This document shows positions 11,871-23,608 of a stretch of 64,000 nucleotides of DNA, in pieces; the first letter of the stretch is position 1, and the number at the start of each line of letters is the position of its first letter. The notes beneath the pieces are model-generated. The model was not told the DNA's origin. It was given only the letters and a program-made list of their open reading frames with translations, and searched no databases. Source of the stretch: Thalassia testudinum (taxonomy: Eukaryota; Streptophyta; Magnoliopsida; Alismatales; Hydrocharitaceae); contig JAZHRO010000024.1 in NCBI GenBank assembly GCA_037157565.1, positions 12,592,501 through 12,656,500 on the forward strand, given 5' to 3'. A program made the position numbers and the translations under genes.

Positions 11871-12325
11871 TGACACACAAGGATGCCAGAGCTTCGGGCT
11901 CGGTGGTGGCAGGTATGGTTTCAGTTTCCGGCAAACTCGTTTACACACTTTTCGATTCCGGCGCTACGCACTCATTTGTCGCAGCCAGTTTCGCAGTTAG
12001 TTTGGGCCAGGATTATACGCTGTTAGAGAATCCGTTCGTAATCAGAGGTCCGAGTGGTCAGCTGTTTGTAGCTGAGGAGGTGTACACGGATTGCGAGGTC
12101 AACATCGGGGGACATAGCCTGCCAGCTGACCTGATTATGATACAGATGGAGGACTTTGGCGTAATTCTGAGGATGGACTGGCTGTCCTCTTACCACGCCT
12201 TGGTAGACTATTTTGAGAGGAAGATTGTCTTCTCCATGCCGGAGTTGCCTTCTTTCGAGTTTCATGGACAGCCAGTGGATGGAGCTTCAGGTGCATTTCG
12301 GCACTTCGGGCGGCGAGACTTTTGA
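11871..12325 (+). pseudogene. Element B aspartic protease domain
   Basis: The frame starting at 11717 contains [11 protein letters not shown], with the catalytic Asp in DSGA, and the later VILRMDWL, where D has VILGMDWL (Gly to Arg). The frame is lost near 12270-12325: B has GGAGCTTCAGG where D has GGAGGTTTCAGG, a 1-nt deletion. In an intact element it would cleave the Gag-Pol polyprotein. Confidence 0.85.
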
Positions 12326-13755
12326 GCCAGGGGTGTAAGGGCTTCCTAGCTTGTGTGGTGGCAGAGCCCAGCCCTGTGGCAGACTTCCAGAGCATCCCGG
12401 TGGTCAGAGAGTACCCTAACGTGTTACCAGGACTACCGCCCGAGCGTAAGATCGAGTCTGAGATCTCACTAGTACCAGGGACCAGCCCCATCTCCACCGC
12501 GCCATGCAGGATGGCACCGCTTGAGCTACGAGAGCTCAAGTCTCAGTTGCATGACCTTTTGGAGAAGGGTTTCGTGAGGCCCAGTGCGTCTCCCTGGGGT
12601 GCCCCGGTATTGTTTGTGAAGAAGAAGGATGGTACCCTACGCCTTTGTGTGGACTACCGACAGCTGAATAGGGTCACCATCAAGAACAGATATCCGCTGC
12701 CGAGGATCGACGACTTGTTTGACCAGTTGCTGGGTGCCACGGTGTTCTCCAAGATCGACTTGAGGTCTGGATACCACCAGTTGAGGATCAGGGAGACCGA
12801 CGTCTCCAAGACAGCTTTCCGCACCCGGTACGGACACTACGAGTTTTTGGTCATGCCGTTTGGGTTGACCAATAACCCCGCTGCTTTCATGGACCTGATG
12901 AACCAGATGTTTAGACCGTACTTGGACCAGTTCATGGTGGTATTCATTGATGATGTACTCATCTATTCTCGAGATCGGACGCAGCAGGAACAGTACTTGC
13001 GAATGGTTCTGGACACACTTAGACGACGCAAGTTGTATGCCAAATACAGCAAGTACGAGTTCTAGTTGAGGGAGGTGACCTTCTTAGGTCATGTGATCTC
13101 TGGAGACGGCTTGGCGGTGGACCCAGCCAAGGTCGAGGCAGTGCTTAGGTGGGAGAGACCGCCTTCAGTCACCGAGATTCGTAGTTTCCTGGGACTGGTA
13201 GGCTACTACAGACAATTCATCAGAGGTTTTTCACAGATTGCGCGTCCCATGACACAGTTGACCCGGAAGGACGTGCCCTTCACTTGGACAGGCGCCTGTG
13301 AGGCGTGTTTTCAGGAGCTGAAGGAGAGGTTGACCTCGGCTCCCGTGCTCACCATCCCTGACAGTAGTGGCGGGTTCGTTATGTACACGGACGCCTCCTT
13401 ACAGGGGTTAGGAGGTGTGCTCATGCAGAGGGGTCACGTTGTCGCTTACGCTTCGCGGCAACTGAAGCCCCATGAGCATACCTACCCTACCCACGACCTG
13501 GAGTTGGCAGCTGTCGTCTTCGTGCTGAAGACCTGGAGGCACTACTTGTATGGTGTGACCTTCGAGATTTTCACAGATCACAGGAGCCTCAGATACCTTT
13601 TTGATCAGAAGGAGCTCAACATGAGACAGAGACGTTGGTTGGAGCTCCTGAAGGACTACGACTGCAGCATTTCCTATCACCCGAGCAAGGCCAATGTGGT
13701 GGCTGACGCCTTGAGCCGGAAGGCACCCGCACACTTGGCCAGTTTACAGTTACAG
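12322..13755 (+). pseudogene. pol: Element B reverse transcriptase and RNase H
   Basis: RT reads [37 protein letters not shown] and the catalytic [13 protein letters not shown] at 13063-13065 stands where related elements have Trp (GAGTTCTAG before [10 protein letters not shown]). The frame then continues through the RT connection and RNase H, with its acidic residues visible in MYTDAS, DLELAAV, FTDH and ADALSRK. Apart from the one stop, the catalytic residues look intact. The TGG-to-TAG change is a G-to-A transition, as expected from decay of methylated DNA. Confidence 0.92.
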
Positions 13756-15290
13756 AGTTGGAGCCTTTTGGAGGAGGTGGGCAGTTGGCGACCCCTAGAG
13801 TTACGAGGGCACTGTGGGGCAGTGACTGTGACACGACAGACTAGGCCAGAGCTGATAAACCGCATCATCACAGGACAGATGGCCGATCCGTACTTGCAGT
13901 CCTTGCGCGACAGAGTACTGTCAGGAGACCCAGGGGACTTCTCTTTCACAAACCAGGTGCTGCGCCTAAGGGGACGGTTGTGCGTTCCCAGGGACGAGGA
14001 GCTGTTAAGAGAGCTCCTGACTGAGGCACAAGGTTCCAGATTCACCATACATCCCGGAAACTCGAAGATGTACCACGACTTGAGACGCGAGTTTTGGTGG
14101 AGGGGGGTGAAGCGAGATGTGGGTGAATTCGTGCAGCAGTGCTTAGTGTGCCAGCAGGTGAAAGCCGAGCATCAGAGGCCTGCAGGGCCGCTACAGCCGC
14201 TTCCAATGCCAGAGTGGAAGTGGGAGAGCATCACCATGGACTTGGTGGTGGGCTTACCTGTTACCCAGCGAGGACACGACGCAGTCTGGGTAATTGTGGA
14301 TAGCCTGACGAAGACGGCACGATTCTTACCGATCCGAGTCACTTTGGGACCAGCACAGTTGGCAGAGAGGTACATCCGCGACATGGTACGACTACACGAA
14401 GTTCCGCGGGAGATCGTATCCGATCGGGATACCCGCTTTACGTCCCAGTTTTGGGCTGAGTTTCAGCAGGCCTTGGGGATGCGGTTGAGGTTTAGTACAG
14501 CTTACCACCCTCAGACGGACGGACAGTCTGAGCGCATGATATAGACACTTGAGGACCTTTTGCGTGCCTGTGTACTAGACTGGAGGGGCTCTTGGGAGGA
14601 GCACCTGCCCCTGGCGGAGTTTGCGTACAACAACAGCTATCACTCGAGCATCGACATGGCTCCCTAAGAGGTTCTGTATGGACGGAGGTGTACGGCACCC
14701 TTGAGTTGGGTTGAGGTGGGGACCAAGTGGGAGGTTGGCCCCAGGTTGATCCGGCAGAGTCAAGAGGTAGTCAAGCAGATCCACAGGCGACTCCATATTG
14801 TCAGGAGCAGACAGAAGAGCTACGCGGATCGGAGGCGCAGAGAGGTGCAGTTTGAGGTTGGGGATCACGTCCTTCTTCGTGTTTCGCCCATGAAGGGCCT
14901 GCAGCGGTTTGGGGTGAGAGGGAAGCTCGCACCGAGGTTCGTGGGGCCCTTTGAGGTCCTGGAGCGGGTTGGACCGGTTGCTTACAGACTTGCCCTCCCT
15001 CCTCAGCTTTCCGGTGTGCACGACGTGCTTCACGTGTCCAACCTCCGGAAGTACGTAGTCGATCCCAGTCATGTACTGAGTCACGAGAGCGTCGAGGTGG
15101 GCGACGACTTGACCTACCCCGAGGGCCAATGCAGATTGTTGACAGTGCCGTCCGCAGTTTGAGACGAAAGCAAGTACCCCTAGTGAAGGTTTTGTGGAGG
15201 AGCCAGCGGTACGAGGAGGCTACCTAGGAGCCTGAGGTGGCAATGCGGGAGTGGTACCCGGAGCTCTTCGTGGGTACGTCTTTCGGACCA
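13756..15290 (+). pseudogene. pol: Element B integrase with C-terminal chromodomain-like segment
   Basis: The zinc-binding part reads [12 protein letters not shown] and CLVCQQVK. The residue expected to be the first His of HHCC is Gln (EAQGSRF). The DDE core is visible in [16 protein letters not shown] and TDGQSERM. Stops occur at 14542-14544 (TAG for an expected CAG) and 14665-14667 (TAA for an expected TAT). The GPY/F module reads LAPRFVGPFEVL. A 1-nt loss near 15125 shifts the frame into the chromodomain-like VKVLWRSQRYEEAT, followed by a TAG at about 15220 in place of Trp. The chromodomain would normally target integration to marked chromatin. Confidence 0.9.
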
Positions 15291-15392
15291 GTTTCGTTCC
15301 TCTTTGAGTTTGTTATGTTTGTATATGACGTTTTTCCCGCACCCTCGTTAGCGCAAGTTTCGGGGACGAAACTTTCTTTGAGTTTGTTATAT

Positions 15393-18051
15393 TGTTACGA
15401 ACGCATTCCAAGAAAATTTTTTAAGACGTCTGGGAGGTGGCCCAGACGTCTGACCAGACGTCTGGAACCCCTTCCAGACGTCTGGGATTTATTCTTTGTG
15501 GCGTGCGGGGCTGCATCTGCACGCAGGCGCGCGCAGACCTGCAACCGCCGCACCTCCCCCTTTTTCCCTCTCTCCTCCTGCAGGCGCAGGCTGCGCTCTC
15601 TCTCTCTCTCTCCCCGCGCGGCCTTATAAGGCCCTCTCCCTCTCCCTCACTCTCATCCCCTCCGCTTCCTTCTTCTTCTTCCAGCCGGTGCGAGAGTGCG
15701 AGCACGAGCGAGCGGCTGCAGCGGCAGCCGCGGTGAGTTGCGGAAGGAGGTGTTGCGCAAGGGAGGAGACGCTTGACTGTGTGGGCTTGAGCTTGCCGGG
15801 GCAGCTAGAGCCGGCCAGCAGGGGAGCAGCAGGCGTGGAGTGACGCGGGAGGGCTGCTGCAGCTCGAGCAGCAGGCGGACGAGGCGCAGCGCGGCCGTAC
15901 GTCTCGGGCGGAGAGCGAGTCGAGCTCTGATTCTGGAAATTTTTCCAGAATCAGACATCTAGGCTTCCAACCAGACGACGGTGAAGACGTCTGGAAGACT
16001 GTCCAGACGTCTGGCAAGTAAGTTATTTTCGTCCTTCTTCCTGTTCTGCGACCCGTCGTATTGAGAGCGAGGAGTGGATGTGCGCAGGTTCTGAGACTCG
16101 CCATCCAACGAGAATCGGACATCTGGCCGCAGTGCTAGACGACGTGAAGGACTTCCAGACGTCCGGGGTGACCATCGGACGTCTGGGAACTAAGCCAGAT
16201 GCCCCCGCAGGCTTCTGGACGTCTGAGGGATTACACGGAGCGAAGGTATCCTCTGAACCACCTTTTAAGACGTCTGGAAGAGGTTCCAGACGTCTGATTT
16301 TGGACTGTTTCGTCGTTTTCGACCCGTTAAGGGCCCGTTCGGAGTCCGTTTTCCGCGTTTCGAGTTGCGTTCTTTTCGGAATAAAATACTCTACCCGTCT
16401 ACAGTAATTATATACTGTTATGAGAAACTCCTTGTGCTTGATCCTTGTGATAGGACCCCGTTCCATTGCAGTCCCGGGGGTTGCGGAGGCGCGCGGGATT
16501 TCCGACCATGCCCCCAGTACTTCCGTTGTAGCTGGTAGAGTGGCTTTAAAATTATTACCATAATTTGTTACAATTATGGGACAATTAATAGAACCTAGGG
16601 CATTGCATGAATCCTAGGAATGAGAAACCAGATTGAATGATAGATCCTAGGGTACGGCATGAATCCTAGGACTGGAAAACTAGTGAAATGAATATAGATA
16701 TTGCAGTCTTGGAAACTATGGAAAGGAAATAATAGCTGCCTGTAAATTGATTTAACAGTTGCCTGTTATGAATAAATGAACATGATTGATAATATGGGTT
16801 GTATGAACGTGAAACTGAAAGGGGTGAAACCTGAATGTGCTGAGTTAAAAGAGCTGGAACCCTACGGGGAATTAGGAGTAGAACTCCTGGAAAGAGAATG
16901 AAATGGAACTGAGAAAGAAAGACGTGGAAGTGTGTTGTCTCTTGGGTACGTAGAACCAGGGGAAGCACCTGTTACCTGCTTAGTGCAGAGCGGAGCTAGC
17001 CGCCCCAGGGACCCGAGGTTAGGTCTGGCCACTATGTACCGACTTGCTGGCCCTCGTGTACACAGTACCGAGGAGAGCTACTAGTGTAGAGCGAGTACTA
17101 GCTACCCCACGGGCCCCGGGGTGCTACTAGCTCACCTACACTGACTTGTTAGGCCCACTGGGCGAACCAAGGTAGTCAGGCAAGGGTGCGCAGACTGTGG
17201 AGGGGCAAGACCCCTGTTTGGTTACTGTGGAGGGGTTGGACCCTTGTTACTGAGAGGGCTCTGCCTTATACTGGTTCCGTGCTGTGCTTTGGGGCGCACC
17301 CGTTAACGGAAACGACTAACCGCGTGCCAGTGCGTGGTAGCTACCCGTGCATTTACCACGCGTGCCGTAGTCACCGTTACGTCTATCAGTGACCTTGGGG
17401 TGGTTGACTGAGAGTAGGATCACCATAGGGGACTCTCCCGGCCAGGAGAGCACCACGTGTTACTTCCACTTTTCGGAAAAGACTGCAATCAAGATCCTTC
17501 CTACGAGGAGCATCCGAGATCAAGTGAAGGATCTGAGAAATAGATAAATTGTAAAACAATAGAAAGACGTAAATAAAGGAAGAAAGAAGATAAAACAGTT
17601 ACTGTACACTTTACTGCTTCTTTAGTTTTAGCTGCCACTCTACTCAGCGTTTCGCTGACGTGTTACACTCGTTACTTTTCAGGACCAGGTGTTGAGTAGC
17701 CAGGGTCAGCGGCTGCAGAGGACGCTGGGTCGAGTAGGGTCCAGTAGAGTTACCACTATTCTTTTATGCCCTTTTTGTTCCACTGTAGTGAGTAGTTCTT
17801 GTTACTCTCTGTACTTTTCTTTAATTGTAGTTCATGTTATGTTAAATGTTGTTCTATTGTTGTGGTGGTACATGCTGTAGTAGTTCCTTTTCTTACTGTT
17901 GTATTTTTGTTACTGCTAGTTATATTCATGCTGAATGTGGTTTATTTTACTGCTGTTTTGGTTACTTCCTCGTTGGACGACTAGGTCTTGGGATTAGTCG
18001 AGTCGGTCCGATTCTCGTGTCTCGTAGGGACTCGGGAATCGGGTCGTTACA
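15393..18051 (+). repeat. 3' LTR of element B
   Basis: It starts TGTTACGAACG and ends GTCGTTACA. Like the 5' LTR it carries eight AGACGTCT octamers (hand count), a TATA-like TTATAAGG (15624-15631) and two GCATGAATCCTAGGA units near 16592-16685. The upstream sequence has the AAGTTTCGGGGACGAAAC motif (about 15356-15373) usual near the 3' end of Tekay elements. The bases next to the LTR, however, are CTTTGAGTTTGTTATAT rather than a polypurine tract. Confidence 0.9.
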
Positions 18052-18056
18052 CGCGC
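18052..18056. repeat. Right TSD of element B (CGCGC)
   Basis: It differs at one base from CGCAC at 7696-7700. The reading frame of the element A integrase resumes from here. Confidence 0.7.
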
Positions 18057-18843
18057 CATGCTGACCTTGTCATATCTACTTTATTTGTCAAAGACCACAT
18101 TTTTGCGCACTTTGGGATCCCTCGAGCCATTAGCTCTAATGGAGGAAGTCATTTTACCCATGCATCTTTTCGGGCACTTCTGAGGAAATACAGAGTCAAT
18201 CACCGTATCACATCTCTGTATCATCCTCAGACGAATGGCCAAGCTGAAGTATCGAACAAGTAAATCAAGCAAATTCTCCATAAAATGGTTTGGCCTGACC
18301 GTAAGGATTGGTCCGACAAGCTGATTGATGCACTTTGGGCGTATCAGACCACCTTCAAGGCTCCCCTTGGTATGTCTCCTTATAGAATTGTTTATGGGAA
18401 GCCTTGTCATTTGCCCGTGGAGCTGGAGCATCACGCTGATTGGGTGATTCACCATTGTAACCTCGACCAAGACCTATGTGGTCGAGAAAGGAAACTCGAA
18501 CTCCAGGAGCTGGAAGAGCTCCATCATGAGGCCTATGATTCTACCTTAACTTTCAAACAACGCATTAAGGCCTTTCACAATAGCTGCATTCGGCGGAAGG
18601 AATTTGAGCCATCACAGTAGGTTTGGCTTTACAATGCCTGACTTAAGTTCTTTCCAGGGAAATTGAAGTCCAAATGGACTGGTCCCTACTTGGTCTTGAG
18701 ACCATTTCCCAACGGGGTCATCAAAATTGAAGATCCTAGATCTGGACATAAATTTACTGTCAATGGGTAGCTGTTAAAATCCTATCTTACTCATGAACAT
18801 GTCCCAATTGGTGAAACTATTGCCCTGCTAGAGGGTAACTGAC
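18052..18843 (+). pseudogene. pol: Element A pol, second part: integrase core and C-terminus
   Basis: The frame continues with HADLVISTLFVKDHIFAHFGIP and AISSNGGSHF. The second catalytic Asp of DDE is Asn here (element C has ISDGGSHF). HPQTNGQAEV carries the catalytic Glu. A TAA at about 18261 separates the two open pieces 18057-18263 and 18285-18620; the latter has WAYQTTFKAPLGMSP and HLPVELEH. More stops follow near 18618 and 18641 before GKLKSKWTGPYLV. Translation ends near 18843. The strand transferase would be dead. Confidence 0.87.
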
Positions 18844-20248
18844 TTCGTGCCTCACTCTGAGTTCAACTAGGGACGTTAAATTCAGTGCTCGTTGGGAGGC
18901 ACCCTAGCAATACTCCACTTTCCCCTTCACATTCCATTTCACTTCATTTCGCACTTCTTCACATTTCACTTCACCACCCACCATCCACCTACCTTGCTAT
19001 ATGCCTTGCACCTCAGCTCTCGTACCAAGATCCTTGGACCTTGCTTAACCCTGCATGCATATGAGGACATAGCATCATTTGGCATGGGGGACTGGATAGG
19101 CATCCATAGGATCTGGGTATTATATGGGTGCCATGTAGCTTCTGCATCCATTATACATACCCATCTATAAATATGTACATAGCTTACTTTTTTTTAAAGA
19201 AAAAAAACCCAAAAAGCCATAAAAAATGTAAAGTGTTTAACTATGATTTGAAAGCTGAAATAAAAATTCAATAAGTGTTCATGGATATTCAACCTCTACT
19301 TTGAAGACTTTCTGGGCCACAGAAGCTTGATTCATTCATGCTTTGGCTTATTTCACTCGAGCATTGATAAGATAGATCAAAATTTCTCCTAACTTATGAC
19401 GTATTCTTGTACCTGAGTCACCAGTACAGGATTCGTCGGTTTGCTTCTACTTGAGAGCCTAAGTAATCTTGGTTCACACTACACATCGAGAAAGACAACG
19501 TGAATGTAAGATCCAACCATAGTATTCATTAAGGAAGGTGGAGTCCTTACCTGTAGGCGCAGGTAGACTTTTATCCCACTCTGTAGTCTTATGTTTAGGA
19601 GAAGCTTTTTCCACCAAAAAGTACTCACCCACCAAATAAGTGTGCTCTTCCAAATAAAGTTGTAGGAGATATACTGACACTTGTTTCAAAAAAAAAAAGA
19701 GAGAGAAATCTTACGAATAAGTCAGTATATCATCCAAAAGTTCGTAAATTCATTTCCCCAAAAGTATTTTAGGGTGCATTACAAATACCTTGTTTCTACC
19801 GTATATCCTTTGAGCCATAAAAATAATAAAGGTGGGGTTGAGTTTTTCCATCAATTTTTGAGGGTTAATCAAAGACATGAGCTAAAGCTAGGACCAACCT
19901 AGACTTAAAAATTTGTGAAACCATGGGCTTGAGCCTTAATGTTCATTTGGTCAGTCTTGATTCATCACTATGCACAAACCATAACCTCTTAGCTCTTGAG
20001 TACGGTGAAACCCTCTGAGTCCTAGAAATCGCACTTAAGGTTTAAATATCAAGAGTCCAGGTTAGTCGAGAGATGGTCTATATCATGTAAGACTTGAGTA
20101 CAGGTAGTCTTCTCTGCAATTGGTTCTCACAATGTCCAACAGATAAACACATTAATGGCTTCAGAAAAATCTTTAGCTTAAGATCATTTCTAAAAACAAT
20201 ACAAATAAATGTTTTGCTAGGGACTAGCAAAAGATAGGCATGAGGGTA
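18844..20248 (+). other. Element A 3' untranslated region with two polypurine-like tracts
   Basis: Just after pol lies GTGCTCGTTGGGAGGCACCC (about 18879-18905), a hairpin-forming motif typical downstream of Athila pol. ATGAGGACATAGCATC and GGCATGGGGG follow at 19061-19090. A stem-loop with arms TTTTGCTAG (20212-20220) and CTAGCAAAA (20224-20232) leads into the LTR-proximal PPT AAAAGATAGGCATGAGGG (20229-20246). The tracts are 1159 bp apart. No conserved ORF lies between them; the 92-aa and 73-aa frames look fortuitous. Confidence 0.65.
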
Positions 20249-22344
20249 TGATTGCATAGCAAGCTACGCCTATAAATATGTCATCTTATGTTATTTCCTA
20301 GCATTACCCATGCATTTTAGGTAGCCATACTTGCATTTGTAAATGTTTATTTGCATGTTTTTTTTTAAAGAGGGGAAGATAGTGAGAGCAAATGACCATT
20401 CAATCCACTTCAATTTCATAACAATCCATCCCAGCTCAAACACACATAATAATTAACATCTTCATTATGTGCTTGCTTGCAAATTCACCACCGCTACTTT
20501 ATTTCATTCTTCCACCAACCGGCTGCATTTGCAGGGAGAGGCGCACGCTCCCTCGTACCATTTGCATGGGGAGAGAAGCACTCTCTCTATAAAAGAGCAT
20601 GCACCCCTCCCCGGCAGGGGGATCGGCGATCACCCTCACTTCCACCTCCAACCATCCCTTCCACACCATCAGACACGATACTACCTCTCACTCTTTCTAG
20701 CCGACCTGTGCTCTCCCTCTCTTCCTCTCTCATACACAGCTCCTCTTCTCACCAGTTGAGAAGAGGCACACTGTATGCAGGAGAAGCTCGCCATGGTCTT
20801 AGACCCCACGGTGAGCTCCACCATCACCCAACTCCTTCACAAGCAGGTGGGCGTGGCGGATTCCCTATTTTAACTTTTATTTGCATTGCTTTGTTTGGTT
20901 TTCTATTTCTTTTTTTTCTTTCTATTTCGTCTCCTTCGCCATTACTGTAGTGCTTCAAGCTCTAAAGCTCGGTAGGAGTTGCCGTGTGCTCCAGCCACCG
21001 TTCCTATGCGTCTCCATAAGCCTCAGGCTCCCCTTCCACATGCGTGCACGTGCTTTCCAGCTTCTCTGCGCCTCCCGCACGCTGCACCGCCACAATTGGT
21101 CACATTCCAGTGCGTGCATTGTAGCGCACTATTCACTTGTCTCTACGCGGCACTATAGCCACCGGCAAGCTTCTCACTTAGCCGGTGGCACCGTGCTTTC
21201 TCTCCTCAGTGCTACCGTCTCCACCCAGTCATCCCCTACACCCGCGACTTCACCCAGCGCCCGCTCTTTACCCTACGCACCAACCTCACACACCCCTCAG
21301 CACCAGACGACGCACCACTTCTCCAGACATCTTAACTCTCTCACCCTCTCACACACACAGACACTCACTCTTACACATGCACATGTATACCTATACATAT
21401 ATATATATATACATATAAAGACATACATATATATATTTATTTACATACATATACCTATATAGTTATATATTTACTCATAGATACACACATAACCACATTC
21501 TCTCATACACACATACACCTCACATCTCCTACCCACACACTCGTGCACCTACCCTTCGGCACATATCATATCGCAGGAATATGCGCACCAGTTGCGAATA
21601 TTTTCCGATACCCGCGCAAAGCAAGTGCTTCCACCCACACTCACACACACATCCGCTCCACGCGGCACTTAGTCTTGTTGGTTGCGTCTTGCTAGACATG
21701 GACCAGCTTGACACCGTGCTACATCCCATCCCCATTTCCATCTCCACCCCTATATATATAGTATCTATATATCTATATCTATTCTATATCCACTTACATA
21801 TCTACTATATATATAAATACACACACACACAAAGCTAAGTATCTCTTTTCATTTCTTTCCTTGTGTTTTATTTTGCTTTCATTTGTCTTTTATTCTTGCT
21901 ATTAAAAAGACCAAAAAAAAAAAGTACAAAAGAGAAAAGATAATTCTTGTCTTGCAGGTACCCGATCTTGTGAGTGACAAGATCAATTTTGAACCCTAAA
22001 TTAGCTTCAAGCCAAGGACCATTTGGCTCAAGGCCAAGGACTTCATTTTTCAGGGTATGCCTCAAGGACAACATTATCACAAAAAATCTTAAAAGTAGAA
22101 AAAAAACCAAAAACATAATAATCGCAAGGAAGAGATGCATTCTAGGAAAGGCATAGAAACTTCTTAATCTCCTAATTCCTGCCTCCCTGAGATCGACCCT
22201 TGGCTTAAAAGTGACCAAGATAAAATCAAGTGGGTGAGGTTAAAATTTTTATGAAACTGATATAGACTCGATTTAGGTTAACTCACTATACTAATTTCGA
22301 TGATAATATCACCATATTAAATAAGCCTATTCGAGTCCGCAACA
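20249..22344 (+). repeat. 3' LTR of element A
   Basis: It starts TGATTGCATAGC directly after the PPT and ends GTCCGCAACA, like the CAACA end of the array LTR. TATAAAAGA at 20588 follows a CTCTCTCT run, a plausible core promoter. The U5 region contains GCCTCCCTGAGATCGACCC (about 22181), comparable to GCCTCCCTGTGTTCGACCC in the array LTR. AC, AT and ATAC microsatellites occupy about 21336-21835. No partner 5' LTR lies in the window. The right 5-bp flank is CCCGG. Confidence 0.75.
21336..21835. repeat. Microsatellite cluster (AC)n / (AT)n inside the element A LTR
   Basis: Interrupted CA, TA and CATA runs are densest at 21340-21480, 21500-21560 and 21750-21835. They give spurious reading frames (for example 20881-21462) with long Tyr/Ile/His runs that are not genes. 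Confidence 0.85.
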
Positions 22345-22393
22345 CCCGGCGCCGGCCATACCAGAACCGACGTCGCCTATACTCCCCGTCGTC

Positions 22394-23570
22394 TGTTGAT
22401 GAAAATTTACATGGTTTGTAAAATACGTCGTTGTAATGCGTAAAATCGATCAACTCTTAAATTTATAAAACCTAGATAGTGGAGTATCTAGGATCATCTA
22501 AGGAGGCCAAATTGTTTGCTAAATCAAATCTTTTGCTTTTAAAGGAAACTCAACTTTCTTTTTGGTATTATATATATATGATTTTTATAGGTTTTGAAAT
22601 AATGGGAACAATGCAGGTTTATTGATAGCAAGAAAATTCTCTATACTAATCCACTACACTATTATTATAGTGACAAGTAGAGCGTCTCCCTAAGCTCACT
22701 TTAGGCACGTGGAAGCCTAGAGTAATTAGGGAGAGAGAGTAAAAAAATGTTAAACAAGAATTCTATAAGACTATGCAACAAAAAGATTAACGAAGGCAAC
22801 TTTGATTGAAAGAGAGTATTTTACAAAAATCCTAGTAGATGAATGCTTCTACTCTAGATAATTGCAACAAATAAAATAAAACACAAGTCCTCCTGAATTG
22901 TTGGTGAAGAGGGGAAGCTCCTTGCTCCATGTTTAGCAACTCCCAGGCTTGAAAAGGGCTCCTTCTTTTCCTTCCTTGAGATGCTCCTCCAAGGTGGAAG
23001 CTACAACTTTCAATGATGTCCTTCAAGGGTGGCCGTGCACCACCCTTGCTCCTCCTTGCCTGGCCATCCTTCTAGTGGGGGAGTGCTTCTCCTCGTTGGC
23101 GTGGCATAAAGGAGAAGAAAAAGGGGAAGAAGGCACCAAGGGGGCGGGTAGGATGCCCCCTTAATCTTCTTCTCTTCTTCTTCTTCCTTTGCCTTTGGTG
23201 TAGGTGGATATGGGTAGAAATTAAACTAAGGGAGGATGGGAATTATGTGGTGGTAGGGTAGGGTATTTATAGGATGGGAAGGGAGGTGGTTATGGTATTT
23301 TTTTGGAGGGAAATGAAGGAGTGCTTGGATATTTTTGGAGGGAAAAATGGGAGGGAAATGAAGAGGTGCCTTGGTTTTCCCTCTAAAAATACCTTCTAGA
23401 AGGTATTGATTTTGGAGGGAAAAAATTGAGGGTGGAGATGGGTTTTGATGGTGGATGTAGGGTGGTGATGGAAGGGATAGTTGGCACCAAAATAAAGTAG
23501 GAGTAGGTGGTCTTTTTGCTGGAGCTTAGGTAGTAGGGTAGTAGGGTAGTAGGTTTTGGTGCTGTTTACA
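22394..23570 (-). repeat. Y: decayed LTR-like unit
   Basis: On the minus strand a possible LTR starts TGTAAACAGCACC at 23570 and ends TTTTCATCAACA at 22394. Its end resembles the array LTR end: ACAACGACG, an A/C-rich stretch, then CAACA. A TATA-like TATAAATA is at 23264-23271 (minus). GCCTCCTTAGATGATCC near 22480-22510 is reminiscent of the U5 motif of the other LTRs. Flanking pentamers do not match (TCGTC and AGGAG). GGTAGTA is repeated three times near 23528-23552. The 49 bp at 22345-22393, between Y and the element A LTR, show nothing I can name. Confidence 0.4.
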
Positions 23571-23587
23571 AGGAGAAATTGCGATAG

Positions 23588-23605
23588 AGATCGGCAATGT
23601 CACAA
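23588..23605 (-). other. Possible decayed tRNA-Asp-type primer-binding site after LTR X2
   Basis: Read on the minus strand, TTGTGACATTGCCG starts three bases after the CA end of X2, the same spacing as in the array. It matches the tRNA-Asp site TGGCGCCGTTGCCG at 10 of 14 positions. Confidence 0.35.
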
Positions 23606-23608
23606 AAA

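Larger units (their letters stand above)
7701..18051 (+). mobile_element. Element B: complete but decayed Tekay-type chromovirus
   Basis: Two LTRs (2678 and 2659 bp, start TGTTAC, end GTTACA) flank gag, protease, RT, RNase H, integrase and a C-terminal chromodomain-like segment in the usual chromovirus order. The PBS matches initiator Met tRNA. The C-terminus (VKVLWRSQRYEEAT, then EPEVAMREWYPELF) matches the Tekay/Del pattern as I know it. At least four frameshifts and four in-frame stops interrupt the polyprotein. The two LTRs differ by a few percent plus a local rearrangement near 8520-8590, so the insertion is moderately old but younger than A. Confidence 0.92.
5209..22344 (+). mobile_element. 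Element A: 5'-truncated Athila-type LTR retrotransposon, split by element B
   Basis: Excluding B (7701-18051), the order is a protease-RT linker, RT, RNase H, integrase, a 3' UTR with two polypurine-like tracts, and a 3' LTR. The RT/RNase H/IN order, the FMDDF active site, the ADHL motif after RNase H and a PWYADI-like motif before the integrase zinc finger are typical of the Athila lineage. The 5' LTR, gag and protease are absent: the left end abuts X1 exactly at X1's LTR start. The frame has many stops. Integrase codons resume directly after B, confirming nesting. Confidence 0.85.

Noticed and set aside
20469..21462. Frames of 96-193 codons in the element A LTR
   Set aside because: Low-complexity translation of CT, AC and AT repeats with no recognisable domain.
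22345..22370. Second PBS after the element A LTR (GGCGCCGGCC at the expected distance)
   Set aside because: Only seven or eight bases match the tRNA-Asp site, and no internal region of A follows. Probably coincidence or flanking sequence.
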